DNA of 64,000 nt from positions 62,001-126,000 of the forward strand of contig CACNFT010000004.1 of NCBI GenBank assembly GCA_902619825.1, read 5' to 3'. This DNA is from an uncultured Candidatus Actinomarina sp. (lineage in GTDB: Bacteria; Actinomycetota; Acidimicrobiia; Actinomarinales; Actinomarinaceae). How positions within the stretch are numbered: position 1 is the stretch's first letter; each line of letters begins with the position of its first letter. The notes beneath the pieces were generated by a model that was not told where the DNA came from, searched no databases, and worked only from the letters and a program-made list of their open reading frames with translations. The position numbers were made by a program, and so were the translations under genes. Of this stretch, positions 22,230-32,221 are shown piece by piece.

Positions 22230-23408
22230 TTATTTCTTATTTATTTTAAGGAATTTTCGCTTTCCAACTTGTAAAGTCTTACCAATCAAATCTGATGAAT
22301 TTATATCCAATAATTCAATTTTTTGATCGTCAATTTTTACACTTCCTGACTCAATTAATCGACGAGCTTCGGAATTAGATTTAGTTAATTCATTTTCTGT
22401 TAAAAAATTTGGTAAATGTACATCTATTCCATCATCAATATTGGTTTCTGGCATATTCTCAGGTAAGTTTTTATTAATTGTTATATTTTCAAATGTACTT
22501 TCAGCAACTAAAGCACTATTTTCATCATAGATTTCTGAAACAATTAGTTTACCTAGCATTTTTTTATAATCGAAAGGATTTGTCTTACCTTTATCTACAT
22601 TTTTTTTAAAATTGGCAATTTCTGAAATCTCTAAATCAGTCAGCATGGTGAAATAATCCCACATAATATCATCTGGAATGCTCATAATTTTTCCAAAGAT
22701 GTTTTCAGGACTGTCAGATATGGAAATGTAATTATTTAAGGATTGTGACATTTTTTTTGTACCATCTGTACCAACTAGTAGAGGAAATGTTATTGCAATT
22801 TGTGGTGACAGATTATAAGATTTTTGTATTTCTCGTCCCAACATTAAGTTCCACAATTGGTCATTTCCACCAATCTCAATATCTGCTTTTACGGCAACTG
22901 AATCGTATCCTTGATATAAAGGATAGAAAAACTCTAATAATGAAATAGGGCTGTTGTCGTTAAATCTTTTGGAAAAATCATCACGCTCCATCATTTGGGC
23001 TAAGGTTGTTTTTGATGCTAATTCCATCATGTCTTGAATTGTAAGTTTAGATAACCAGTCTTTGTTAGAGACGATTTCTAAACTATTTTTATTTAAGATA
23101 TTTTTAATTATTGGAAGTACACCTTTAGCGTTATCATCAATTTCGTTCTCTCCCATTACTTTTCTTGTTTCTGATTTGCCTGAAGGATCTCCAACTTGTG
23201 CTGTGAACTCTCCTAGTATTAAAACAGCTGTATGACCATAATCTTGAAATTTTTTTAACATTCTTAAAATTGCATACCAGCCTAATGTGACATCTGGTGC
23301 TGTTGGGTCAACACCTAATTTGACTCTTAGATTTTTTTTACTTTTTAAAAGCTTTTCTAAATCATCTTTTGGATTTATATTTGAGGCTCTTTCAATTAGG
23401 TATTCCAT
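22230..23408 (-). CDS. tyrS: Tyrosyl-tRNA synthetase
   Basis: GVDPTAPDVTLGW, QGYDSVAVKADIEIGGNDQLWN, KMSQSLNNYI (KMSKS-like), C-terminal S4 domain. Start trimmed to MEYLIERASN. Confidence 0.92.
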   Translation of the reverse strand: MEYLIERASNINPKDDLEKLLKSKKNLRVKLGVDPTAPDVTLGWYAILRMLKKFQDYGHTAVLILGEFTAQVGDPSGKSETRKVMGENEIDDNAKGVLPIIKNILNKNSLEIVSNKDWLSKLTIQDMMELASKTTLAQMMERDDFSKRFNDNSPISLLEFFYPLYQGYDSVAVKADIEIGGNDQLWNLMLGREIQKSYNLSPQIAITFPLLVGTDGTKKMSQSLNNYISISDSPENIFGKIMSIPDDIMWDYFTMLTDLEISEIANFKKNVDKGKTNPFDYKKMLGKLIVSEIYDENSALVAESTFENITINKNLPENMPETNIDDGIDVHLPNFLTENELTKSNSEARRLIESGSVKIDDQKIELLDINSSDLIGKTLQVGKRKFLKINKK

Positions 23409-23983
23409 TATAAGACCAGTGTAAATCTCCATAAGTGTTTATCACGAGGTTTAGAATTTTTTCTTTGTTTTGCAATTGCTCTGTCAACAGGATGTATTCT
23501 AGGTGATAAAGCAATTGAACCATCTAATAGGTTCTCTCCATCTTGTTCAATATCAATACCTAATGCTTTAGTTACATTTCCTGGTCCGTATATATTGTCA
23601 TTTTTCATTTTTTGTTTTCTTCTTGTTTCTACATAATTTTTACCTAAAATTACTTTTCCAGATCTAATAAGAACAGCTTGGAATGATCCTTCTTTCGAAG
23701 TTAAAAAATAAAGACTGTTGTTTGAACCATAAGTTTTAAGAACCATTACATGAGGTGGTCCAAGAGGAAGAGATAATGGTATTTTTCTATTTAGCTGATT
23801 CGCTAATGACATTTCATCAGCATTAGCAGTTCCAAATGCTTCAGTTTCGGTAATCATGATTTCAGTAAATTTATTTTTATACTTTGTTGATATCCTCATA
23901 CCTAAAATATCTACAGCAGCTTTTTGTGAGTTTTGTGAAAGAATTTGATAAACTCTATTGTTTAATCCTAAGTTATCAGTCAT
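23408..23983 (-). CDS. mpg: 3-methyladenine DNA glycosylase (AAG/MPG family)
   Basis: ITETEAFGTANADEMS..., LYFLTSKEGSFQAVLIRSG, YGPGNVTKALGI. Confidence 0.88.
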   Translation of the reverse strand: MTDNLGLNNRVYQILSQNSQKAAVDILGMRISTKYKNKFTEIMITETEAFGTANADEMSLANQLNRKIPLSLPLGPPHVMVLKTYGSNNSLYFLTSKEGSFQAVLIRSGKVILGKNYVETRRKQKMKNDNIYGPGNVTKALGIDIEQDGENLLDGSIALSPRIHPVDRAIAKQRKNSKPRDKHLWRFTLVL

Positions 23984-26342
23984 TTTTACTTGAGTTGAGT
24001 GTTATGTTAAATTTAGACTCCAAAGTTTGTGATATATTCATTAGAATCTCTCTTGTTTCATTATCGTCGTATGTTTTCTCATAGCTTCTTGTAATTATTC
24101 TAATTCCTAAATTTCTTGAATTCTCTTGTTGAAAATCATCAAAAATTTCGATTGAATTTTCATTGTCTGTAAGTAAATCATTAATTTCATCAACTAGAAG
24201 ATGAGCAGAAAAATCAATTGGCACAGAAAAAGACAAATCAAATTTTACAAATGGATATTGTGAAAGTGGTACATAATTAATCTCTTTAAGGTTATTTAAA
24301 TTTAGTTTATTAATATAAATTTCACCCAAATATATTTCATTATTAAATTCAAGCGTCATTTGTGTCTCTGTAGCAAGTTGTCCAAAATGTCCGATAATTT
24401 GACCATTTTTAATAATCGAAAATGAATAATTTTGATGAAATCCAGGTTTTGTAATCGGTTCTAGATCATATGAGCTTAATAATTGAGTTAATATGTTTTT
24501 TACATAGTAAAGATCTAACTCTTGATCTTTTAATCTAGTATCCGTATTTGATAAGGTAGAAGATGTCAGGAATCCTAATACAATATTCTGATTAGGTATA
24601 TCCTCGTAGATTTTATTTTTAGAAGTATCAAAAACAGTATTTATTTCGAAATAACTATTTGATAAATTATTTTGATCGTAATTTAATTTGTAAACATCTA
24701 TCAAACTAGACATTAGGTTTGATCGCATAAATTTACTTGATTGATCGATTGCATTAAATACCTCAACATATTTTTTTTCTGGATTAAATAAAAAATTCTT
24801 GACATTATTTACAAAGCTTAATGTTTGGACTTCTTGAAAATTATTGGAAGTAAAAACACTTGATAAGTAACTCTTAAGATCCCAATAACTTCCTTTATTA
24901 TTTTTGTGAACTCCCTGAGGTAGAGTTGATTCAAAATTATTAAAACCATAATGTTTTGCAAATTCTTCTATAAGGTCCACTGGTCTATCTAGATCATATC
25001 GCCATGAGGGTGGTGTGAATTGCACACTCTCTTTGTTAACTTCAGAATCGATCATTAAAAATTTTAGAACTTTCTTTATAAATGATTCTTTTAAGTCAAT
25101 ACCAAGCAGTTTTTTTATTTCAGAATATTTAAGAATTACCTTCTTGTTTTTCAAGTTGCCTTTATCATCTACATTTATTTCTGAATAATTAATAGTTTGA
25201 TTATCTTTTAATTCCATTAAAAAACGCTCTAAGCCATATTTTTGAATTTTATAATCAATACCTCTTTCAAACCGTATGGATGCATCAGATATCAAGTTTA
25301 ATTTCCTTGAAGTTTTCATAATGGATACTTTGTCAAAATACGCACTTTCAATAAGAAGATTTGTGGTGGCCTCTGATACTTCAGTTTCTAATCCCCCCAT
25401 TACTCCGGCTAAAGCAATTGGCTTATCATTGTCAGTAATAACAAGATCATTTGAATCTAAATTTCTCACTTGAGAGTCAAGTGTTGTAATTTTCTCGTTG
25501 TTGTTAGCTTTTCTTACAGATATTGTTCCAAATAATTTATCTCTATCAAAAGCATGTAATGGTTGACCGATATCATATAAAATATAATTGGTTATGTCGA
25601 CCACATTATTTATAATCCTTGTTCCAACCTGTGTGAGCCTGTATCTCATTTCAAAAGAAGAGTTAGTTACATTAAAGTTTTCTATTTCTACTGAACCATA
25701 AGAGTTACATTCTTTAATTTTTCCACTTTCTGCATTCAAAATATTTGCAATCGTTGGTTTAAGATTTGATTTTTTGTTCTTTAGTTTTTTATTGAAATAT
25801 CCCGAAAGTTCCCTTGCAATTCCCAAATAAGACATACAGTCTCCTCTATTTGGTGTAACACCAATTTCCCATATGAAATCATTACTTGAATAGATTGTAG
25901 AAAAATCAGTTCCTGGAAGTAGCTTTTCATCCAATAGAAGTATTCCATCATGATCATCCCAAAGATCAAGTTCTGCAGCTGAACAAATCATCCCATTTGA
26001 TTGAATTCCTCTAATGTCACGTTTTTCGATTTTAAAATTATCTTTAATCTCTGAATTTGGTAACGCAACTGGAACGACTGCTCCTACGTCAAAATTCCAA
26101 GCTCCACAAACAATTTCATAAATATTATTACCAACATCAGTTTTAGTAATTCGAACTTTGTCAGCATTAGGATGTTCATACACCTCAAGTACTTTACCTA
26201 CAACGATGTTTTCATAATTAGGGTTTAGTTCCTTTTTGTTTTCTATTTCGAAACCTAAACTTTCTAAAGCCTCAGAAATTTCAGAATTAGATATGTTTTC
26301 AATATCTATCCAATCGTTAAGCCAAGATTTCAATATCTTCAT
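23976..26342 (-). CDS. pheT: Phenylalanyl-tRNA synthetase beta subunit
   Basis: MKILKSWLNDWI, tRNA-binding domain VVGKVLEVYEHPNADKVRITKTDVG, B3/4 and FDX domains. Confidence 0.95.
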   Translation of the reverse strand: MKILKSWLNDWIDIENISNSEISEALESLGFEIENKKELNPNYENIVVGKVLEVYEHPNADKVRITKTDVGNNIYEIVCGAWNFDVGAVVPVALPNSEIKDNFKIEKRDIRGIQSNGMICSAAELDLWDDHDGILLLDEKLLPGTDFSTIYSSNDFIWEIGVTPNRGDCMSYLGIARELSGYFNKKLKNKKSNLKPTIANILNAESGKIKECNSYGSVEIENFNVTNSSFEMRYRLTQVGTRIINNVVDITNYILYDIGQPLHAFDRDKLFGTISVRKANNNEKITTLDSQVRNLDSNDLVITDNDKPIALAGVMGGLETEVSEATTNLLIESAYFDKVSIMKTSRKLNLISDASIRFERGIDYKIQKYGLERFLMELKDNQTINYSEINVDDKGNLKNKKVILKYSEIKKLLGIDLKESFIKKVLKFLMIDSEVNKESVQFTPPSWRYDLDRPVDLIEEFAKHYGFNNFESTLPQGVHKNNKGSYWDLKSYLSSVFTSNNFQEVQTLSFVNNVKNFLFNPEKKYVEVFNAIDQSSKFMRSNLMSSLIDVYKLNYDQNNLSNSYFEINTVFDTSKNKIYEDIPNQNIVLGFLTSSTLSNTDTRLKDQELDLYYVKNILTQLLSSYDLEPITKPGFHQNYSFSIIKNGQIIGHFGQLATETQMTLEFNNEIYLGEIYINKLNLNNLKEINYVPLSQYPFVKFDLSFSVPIDFSAHLLVDEINDLLTDNENSIEIFDDFQQENSRNLGIRIITRSYEKTYDDNETREILMNISQTLESKFNITLNSSKND

Positions 26343-27334
26343 TAAAACTGCCTTAAAAACCTTAAGTCATTTTCATAAAAGTTTTTTATATGATCAATAC
26401 CATATCTAATCATTGCTAATCTCTCAACTCCTACACCAAACGCGAATCCCTGAGAATCTGTGTTATATCCAACATGTTTGAAAACGTTAGGATCTACCAT
26501 TCCACATCCTAGGATTTCAAGCCATTCTCCATCTTTCCAACTAACTAAAACTTCAGCTGATGGTTCAGTGAATGGAAAAAAATGAGGAATAAACTTTGTC
26601 TTTAAGTCTTTTCCAAAAAATTCTTTAACAAAATACTCCAATGTTCCTTTTAAATCAGAAAACGTTAAGTTTTCATCAACTGCTAAACCTTCAATCTGAT
26701 GAAAAACCGGTGAGTGAGTAGCATCAAGTTGGTCTGATCTGTAAACTCTTCCTGGAGCAACAATATAAACAGGTGGTTTATTGTTTTGCATATGTCTTAC
26801 TTGAACAGTACTTGTTTGTGTCCTTAATAATTTTTCTAGTTTGTTGTCCAAATATAATGTGTCTGATTCATATCTTGCAGGATGCCAGTCTGGTGTATTT
26901 AATGCATCAAAATTATGCCAGGATGTTTCTGCTTCAGGTCCAGTTGCAACTGTATAACCAATAGCTGCAAAAATATCAACTACTTCATTCATTACATTTG
27001 TTAAAACATGATTTTTGCTACCTAAGTTTTTGTACCAATCTATGGAAATATCTTTATTATCATTTAGTTCTTTTTGAATAAAAAATTTAGATTTGAAATT
27101 AGTTTTCTCTTCATTTAATTTTGAGGTTATATTATTTGAAAGATCTTGTAGCAATTTTCCATACTTTTTTCTAGAAACTTCATTTAATGAAGATAATGAT
27201 TTTCTTTCTTCTGACAATAAGGAATTTTTACCAAGAAATTCTTTCTCAATGTCATCGAAATCTTCGATTTGAGCAACTTCTTCAAGTCTTAGTAAAAAAG
27301 CGGCAAATATTTTATCGGTATTAACCTCAGGCAT
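26342..27334 (-). CDS. pheS: Phenylalanyl-tRNA synthetase alpha subunit
   Basis: GPEAETSWHNFDALNTPDWHPARYESDTLYLD, GCGMVDPNVFKHVGY, GFAFGVGVERLAMIRYGI. Confidence 0.96.
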   Translation of the reverse strand: MPEVNTDKIFAAFLLRLEEVAQIEDFDDIEKEFLGKNSLLSEERKSLSSLNEVSRKKYGKLLQDLSNNITSKLNEEKTNFKSKFFIQKELNDNKDISIDWYKNLGSKNHVLTNVMNEVVDIFAAIGYTVATGPEAETSWHNFDALNTPDWHPARYESDTLYLDNKLEKLLRTQTSTVQVRHMQNNKPPVYIVAPGRVYRSDQLDATHSPVFHQIEGLAVDENLTFSDLKGTLEYFVKEFFGKDLKTKFIPHFFPFTEPSAEVLVSWKDGEWLEILGCGMVDPNVFKHVGYNTDSQGFAFGVGVERLAMIRYGIDHIKNFYENDLRFLRQF

Positions 27335-27686
27335 TTATATTTTTTTTAGCTAAATCTACAAGTTTTTTAAATCCATCAGGATCATTGATAGCTAAATCAG
27401 CCAATATTTTTCTATCAACTTTGACTTGAGCGTTTGTTAGACCGTTAATTAATTTTGAATATGACAAACCATGTTGTCTTGATGCTGCATTAATTCTAGA
27501 TATCCATATTTTTCGATATGTTGCTTTCTTGTCTTTACGATGAGCGAAGGCGTCATTACCTGCATGCATCACTTGTTCTTTAGCTGTCCTTAAACGCTTG
27601 CTTCTAGCTCCTGTATAACCTTTAGCTTGTTTAAGAATCTTTTTTCTTGATTTTCTACTACTTACTGATCTTCTTACTCTTACCAT
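27327..27686 (-). CDS. rplT: 50S ribosomal protein L20
   Basis: MVRVRRSVSSRKSRKKILKQAKGYTGARSKRLRTAKEQVMHAG. Confidence 0.97.
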   Translation of the reverse strand: MVRVRRSVSSRKSRKKILKQAKGYTGARSKRLRTAKEQVMHAGNDAFAHRKDKKATYRKIWISRINAASRQHGLSYSKLINGLTNAQVKVDRKILADLAINDPDGFKKLVDLAKKNINA

Positions 27687-27875
27687 CTAACTCAACAACT
27701 TTCTTATTTTTTTTGAATCACCCTTAGAAGATTCAACATCTCTTTTTAGTCTTGACCATGAGTTGCTACCTTTAGCCAATTTATAATGTGATCTGTGAGC
27801 ACGCCTTCGCATGAATTTTCCAGTACCACTAACTCTTATTCTTTTTTTCATTCCTTTGTGAGTTTTATGCTTCAT
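27687..27875 (-). CDS. rpmI: 50S ribosomal protein L35
   Basis: MKHKTHKGMKKRIRVSGTGKFMRRRAHRSH. Confidence 0.95.
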   Translation of the reverse strand: MKHKTHKGMKKRIRVSGTGKFMRRRAHRSHYKLAKGSNSWSRLKRDVESSKGDSKKIRKLLS

Positions 27876-28402
27876 TTTTTACCTCCGTTAGGCGCTAGTA
27901 CCATTGTTAATGATCTACCATCTGGTCTAGAAGTTGATTCAACCATAGCTAAATCAACAAGTTCATCTCTAAAATTATCTAAGATTTTTTGTCCTAATTC
28001 AGGATATTCTGCTTCCCTACCTCTAAATCTCATAGTAAATTTCACTTTATCTCCGTCTTCTAAAAACTTTTTTGATTGATTTAATTTAATTTTGTAATCG
28101 TGTGTATCAATCTTTGGTTTCAGTTGTATTTCCTTTACATTAATTTTTACTTGTTTTTTCCTTGACTCCCTTGCTTTTTGATTAAGCTCATATTTATATT
28201 TGCCATAATCCATTAATCGAGCAACAGGCGGCTTACTTTCCGGAGAGACTTCAACAAGATCAAGTTCAAGTTCATCAGCCAATATAAGGGCTTTTTTAAG
28301 TTCCAATTCTCCAACTTGAACGCCATCTGGTGCAATTACCAATAGCTTCTTGGATTTTATCTCTTCGTTAACATTTAATTCTGCTATTTGTTTTCCTTTC
28401 AT
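27872..28402 (-). CDS. infC: Translation initiation factor IF-3
   Basis: VNEEI...LLVIAPDGVQVGEL, PPVARLMDYGKYKYE, TMRFRGREAEYPELG, MVLAPNGGKK. Confidence 0.95.
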   Translation of the reverse strand: MKGKQIAELNVNEEIKSKKLLVIAPDGVQVGELELKKALILADELELDLVEVSPESKPPVARLMDYGKYKYELNQKARESRKKQVKINVKEIQLKPKIDTHDYKIKLNQSKKFLEDGDKVKFTMRFRGREAEYPELGQKILDNFRDELVDLAMVESTSRPDGRSLTMVLAPNGGKK

Positions 28403-28428
28403 AAAAAAAACAGCACGAAGCTGTTTTT
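28403..28428 (-). terminator. Terminator/attenuator-like hairpin immediately before the infC ATG
   Basis: Minus strand AAACAGC-TTCGT-GCTGTTT followed by a T-run that abuts the ATG. Confidence 0.75.
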
Positions 28429-28479
28429 AATTACCATACTATTTTTCACAGTAGGTGGAACATCGTTCGCTTAGAATTT

Positions 28480-28508
28480 ATTATATAACTTAATTTTTAT
28501 TATGTAAT
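28480..28508 (-). promoter_or_regulatory. Putative promoter for the infC operon
   Basis: Minus strand ATTACA-17 bp-TATAAT; start expected about 70 nt upstream of infC. Confidence 0.5.
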
Positions 28509-28898
28509 GAAAAGATTATTTAAAGCTTGTGCAGATTCAGCACCCTTATTATTTTCAGACCCAGCTCTATCATTTGCTTGGTCAATATTAAGTACGTTTA
28601 AGACACAGTTTGAAATATATACATTTTTTAGTGTTGTTAAATTTAATAATTGATTAGCAATACTCGAAGATAAAAATTCATAATGATCTGTCTCACCTTT
28701 AACAATGACTCCAATAGCTACAAACTTATCGTATTCGTCTATAAGTGAATTAATTTTATATATAATTTCCCAACTACCATTTACCTTAAACTCATCACAT
28801 ACAAAAGTTGCATCAATTGAATTATTGAATCCATCTAATAAACCATTAGTGACATCTTTGTAATAATCTGAATAGACAATTGCTACTTTATTCTTCAT
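28500..28898 (-). CDS. ribH: 6,7-dimethyl-8-ribityllumazine synthase
   Basis: GVIVKGETDHYEF, NDRAGSENNKGAESAQA. Start trimmed to MKNKVAIVYSD. Confidence 0.88.
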   Translation of the reverse strand: MKNKVAIVYSDYYKDVTNGLLDGFNNSIDATFVCDEFKVNGSWEIIYKINSLIDEYDKFVAIGVIVKGETDHYEFLSSSIANQLLNLTTLKNVYISNCVLNVLNIDQANDRAGSENNKGAESAQALNNLFIT

Positions 28899-30090
28899 TA
28901 AAATTATGACCCATCTTGTTTTCTTTTGTCTCAAGATATGAAGTATTTTCTGGTGTTGTTTTTCCCTTAATTGGCGTCCTTTTTACAATATTTAAACCAA
29001 AACCTTCTAAACCTGCTCTTTTGCTTGGATTATTTGTGAGTAAATTCATATTCGTAATGCCTAAATCTCTAAGTATCAGTGCACCAGTTCCATAATCTCT
29101 TTGATCCATTTCAAAACCAAGTTGAATGTTTGCTTCAACCGTATCTGCACCTTCATCTTGTAATGAGTATGCTTTAATCTTATTTCCTAGACCTATTCCT
29201 CTTCCTTCATGTCCTCTCATGTACAGTAGAACACCAGAACCATTATTTACAATAGTTTCTAATGCACTATCTAATTGGTATCCACAATCACATTTATTTG
29301 AACTAAATACATCACCTGTTAAACACTCTGAGTGCACTCTTACCATTGAAGACTCACCTTCTAAGTAATTCTCATATGTCAGTGCAATATGCTCAGTATT
29401 ATCATTATTGTCTTTGTAAACATGCGCAGTAAATTCACCAAATTCAGTTGGTACTTTTGCTTTAGATACAAAAGATACAGGATTTGTTAATTGCAACTTG
29501 TACTCGATTAAGTCTTTAATTGTCCCAATAGCTACATCGTGTTTTTTCGAAAAATTTACTAGATCGTCAATGCGTGCCATTGAACCATCATCATTTATTA
29601 TTTCACAAATAACAGCCACGGGATAATGATCAGCGAGTAAACACAAGTCTACAGCTGCTTCAGTATGACCAGCACGTCTTAATACTCCTCCATCCATAGC
29701 CTGCAAAGGAAAGACGTGACCTGGAACTTTAAAATCTTGTCTGGTAGCATTTGGATCACTAAGACCTTTTATTGTTTTAAATCTATCATCTGCTGAAATT
29801 CCTGTTGAAACCCCATCTCCCATTAGATCAACTGAAGTTGTAAATTGTGTATCTTCTTCATTATCAATACCTTGCATTAATGAAAGTTTTAACTTTGTTG
29901 CTACATCTTTTGCGATTGGTGCGCACACAAGACCCTTTGCATAAGTTATCATAAAGTTGATGTGTTCAGGCGTTAAGTACTGTGAAGATACAATTAAATC
30001 ACCTTCATTCTCTCTGTCTTCATCGTCAACAAGAATGACCATCTCACCTTTTTTAAATTTTTCGATAATAACTTCTATGTCACTTATCAT
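28888..30090 (-). CDS. ribBA: Bifunctional DHBP synthase / GTP cyclohydrolase II
   Basis: LVDDEDRENEGDLI (RibB) and HSECLTGDVFSSNKCDCGYQLD, RGHEGRGIGLGNKI (RibA). Confidence 0.96.
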   Translation of the reverse strand: MISDIEVIIEKFKKGEMVILVDDEDRENEGDLIVSSQYLTPEHINFMITYAKGLVCAPIAKDVATKLKLSLMQGIDNEEDTQFTTSVDLMGDGVSTGISADDRFKTIKGLSDPNATRQDFKVPGHVFPLQAMDGGVLRRAGHTEAAVDLCLLADHYPVAVICEIINDDGSMARIDDLVNFSKKHDVAIGTIKDLIEYKLQLTNPVSFVSKAKVPTEFGEFTAHVYKDNNDNTEHIALTYENYLEGESSMVRVHSECLTGDVFSSNKCDCGYQLDSALETIVNNGSGVLLYMRGHEGRGIGLGNKIKAYSLQDEGADTVEANIQLGFEMDQRDYGTGALILRDLGITNMNLLTNNPSKRAGLEGFGLNIVKRTPIKGKTTPENTSYLETKENKMGHNFNEE

Positions 30091-30658
30091 TTATCATTCT
30101 TTCCATATATTTAGCAAGTATGTCATATTCAATGTTAACTATCGAACCGGTTTTAAGGTACTTTAAATTTGTCCTTTGATAAGTCTCGTTTATAACCGCT
30201 ACACTGAATTCTTCTTTATCGGGATTAACAACAGTTAAAGATATACCATTTATAGTCACAGAACCTTTATCAACTATATATCTTGTATCCGTATTTTTAA
30301 AATGATATGTCCAAAGATTATTATCGTTTTCAACAATGTTTGTTACAACAGATGTATTATCAACATGGCCTTGTACTATATGTCCACTTAAGAAAGTAGT
30401 TAAAGTAGCAGGAAGTTCTAAATTTGTTTTAACATCCTTTTTATATTCTTTAGCCACAGTTCTATTGAATGTTTCTTCAGATACTTGAAAATTTAAGAAA
30501 TCATCCTTGTAATCTCTTAATGTAAGACACGTGCCATCTATGGAAATACTAGTACCTGATTCCAAACCATGATATGAATCATTATCTGTACTTATTTGTA
30601 TTTCATCAATACTTCTTGATTCAATATTTCCAATTGAATTAATAATTCCAGTAAACAT
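30080..30658 (-). CDS. ribE: Riboflavin synthase alpha subunit
   Basis: MFTGIINSIGNIES, SISIDGTCLTL, GHIVQGHVDNTS, GSVTINGISLTV. Confidence 0.95.
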   Translation of the reverse strand: MFTGIINSIGNIESRSIDEIQISTDNDSYHGLESGTSISIDGTCLTLRDYKDDFLNFQVSEETFNRTVAKEYKKDVKTNLELPATLTTFLSGHIVQGHVDNTSVVTNIVENDNNLWTYHFKNTDTRYIVDKGSVTINGISLTVVNPDKEEFSVAVINETYQRTNLKYLKTGSIVNIEYDILAKYMERMINDK

Positions 30659-31641
30659 TACTTATTAGTATAAGTAGTTAATAGATTATCAATAATAGGA
30701 TATTCTTGAATAGAATTAAAGTTATTACTGATATATTCCTCAATTGTTTTATCAATTTTTAATCCATTTTCAAGGCTATCTGATGACTTAAAATAGTAAA
30801 ATTCGTCAATCATATCTTCATTTAAAAAATAAGACAAAATAGAATTACCACCTTCAACTAATCCACTTTTTATAGAATGTCTCTCTAAAAAGCTACTAAA
30901 TGAATCTTCATCATTCTCAACATAAAATATAAAATTATTAAATGAACTAGAGTATTTTTTAAGCTCTTTAGTGTCATTCCCCCACAAAACAACTGGTTGA
31001 GGATTTTTATATTCATAATCCAGACGTACATTCAACTTTGGATTGTCAATTTTTAATGTATTTTTTCCAATTATGACGGAATCTACAGTTGCTCTTAAAT
31101 AATGGGTAATTTCTAATGAATTTTTATTGGTAATATACCTGTTGTTTTCATTGTATATTATATGGTCTGCTGAAGTGGCTACTTTACCAATGAGATATGG
31201 TTTATCATCTGTAATTTTGTATCCAGGATTTAAAAAATCATTTACACCATTTTCAATAGATACATTTAAATCGTTGTTCTTTAAAAGTTCGATACCTTTA
31301 CCATTAGTTCTTTCATCACGATCTATATCCCCAACAACTATATTTTGTACATTTGTTTCCAAAACAGCATTTGCGCAAGATGGTGAGGTGTCATCATGAA
31401 AACAAGGTTCTAATGTAACATACAAAGTATCATTTTCTGAAATATCTGAATTTTTAAATAGATTATATTCAGCATGGTCCTTATCTTTCTCTTTATGTGC
31501 AGTTATCTTTTTTATTTTATTATTTTTATCAACCAGCACAGCACCGACTCTTGGATTTGGATATGGATCATATCTAAGTGCAAATTTAATTGCTTCAATC
31601 ATATGCTCAGAAAAATTGAGATATTGAAGACTATTTAGCAA
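30658..31641 (-). CDS. ribD: Riboflavin biosynthesis protein RibD (deaminase/reductase)
   Basis: PNPRVGAVLVD, HAEYNLF, TLYVTLEPCFHDDTSPSCANAV. Confidence 0.92.
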   Translation of the reverse strand: MLNSLQYLNFSEHMIEAIKFALRYDPYPNPRVGAVLVDKNNKIKKITAHKEKDKDHAEYNLFKNSDISENDTLYVTLEPCFHDDTSPSCANAVLETNVQNIVVGDIDRDERTNGKGIELLKNNDLNVSIENGVNDFLNPGYKITDDKPYLIGKVATSADHIIYNENNRYITNKNSLEITHYLRATVDSVIIGKNTLKIDNPKLNVRLDYEYKNPQPVVLWGNDTKELKKYSSSFNNFIFYVENDEDSFSSFLERHSIKSGLVEGGNSILSYFLNEDMIDEFYYFKSSDSLENGLKIDKTIEEYISNNFNSIQEYPIIDNLLTTYTNK

Positions 31642-32221
31642 ATATAGCTCCTCCCTGAACAGCTATATCAACTTTTAAATCTCTCAGGGTTTGAAGTTCT
31701 TCATTTTTAACCCCTCCATCAACAATTAATAAATTAGAGTAATTAGGATAAGTATTTTTAAATTCAGTAATTCTATCTAATAAATTAACTGCTTTACTTT
31801 GATTTGAAAACCCCGGATTTACTGTAAGCAACAATACGCTATGTGTATTATCAATGTAATCAGATAATACATTTATATCTGTACTCGGTAATATACCAAT
31901 TCCAACGTTATTGTGTTTATTCACTAGTGAACTAAATAATTCAGGTGACGTTGTTTCACAATGTACAGTTACTATATCTGAGCCAAATTCAAACGCTTTA
32001 CTAGTAAATAATTCGTTGTTATTTAACATCAAATGTGTATCAACAATATATTCTGTGTTAGTTTTGATGTACTCAATAATTGCTACTGGTAGTGAAATAT
32101 TATCTGTGAAATTACCGTCTGTAATATCTACATGTAATTGATCAAAACTATCTTTGTAGTTTTCTAATTCATCAAGAAGATTATATATATTTGATGCTTG
32201 AATACTTGCTGATATTTTCAT
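31631..32221 (-). CDS. rpe: Ribulose-phosphate 3-epimerase
   Basis: FDQLHVDITDGNF, TVNPGFSNQ, LIVDGGV. Confidence 0.92.
   Translation of the reverse strand: MKISASIQASNIYNLLDELENYKDSFDQLHVDITDGNFTDNISLPVAIIEYIKTNTEYIVDTHLMLNNNELFTSKAFEFGSDIVTVHCETTSPELFSSLVNKHNNVGIGILPSTDINVLSDYIDNTHSVLLLTVNPGFSNQSKAVNLLDRITEFKNTYPNYSNLLIVDGGVKNEELQTLRDLKVDIAVQGGAIFAK

Noticed and set aside
22123-22326. ORF across the 16S leader and tyrS 3' end
   Set aside because: Overlaps leader hairpins and the antisense of tyrS; no credible product.
28385-28399. Possible AUA start for infC with SD-like AAAGGA at 6-nt spacing
   Set aside because: The ATG at 28402 gives MKGKQ..., close to the known E. coli IF3 N-terminus MKGGK, so the ATG is more likely.
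28399-28437. Phe-rich leader peptide MVIKNSFVLFFL upstream of the infC-pheST operon (pheM-like)
   Set aside because: The TTT codons come from the terminator U-run and lie inside the hairpin, so a stalled ribosome could not regulate it in the classic way; the Phe content is probably an artefact.
29126-29368. Antisense ORFs over rib, coaBC, efp, mltG, secD, queA, pdxS and similar genes
   Set aside because: All overlap strongly supported genes on the other strand and show no family features.
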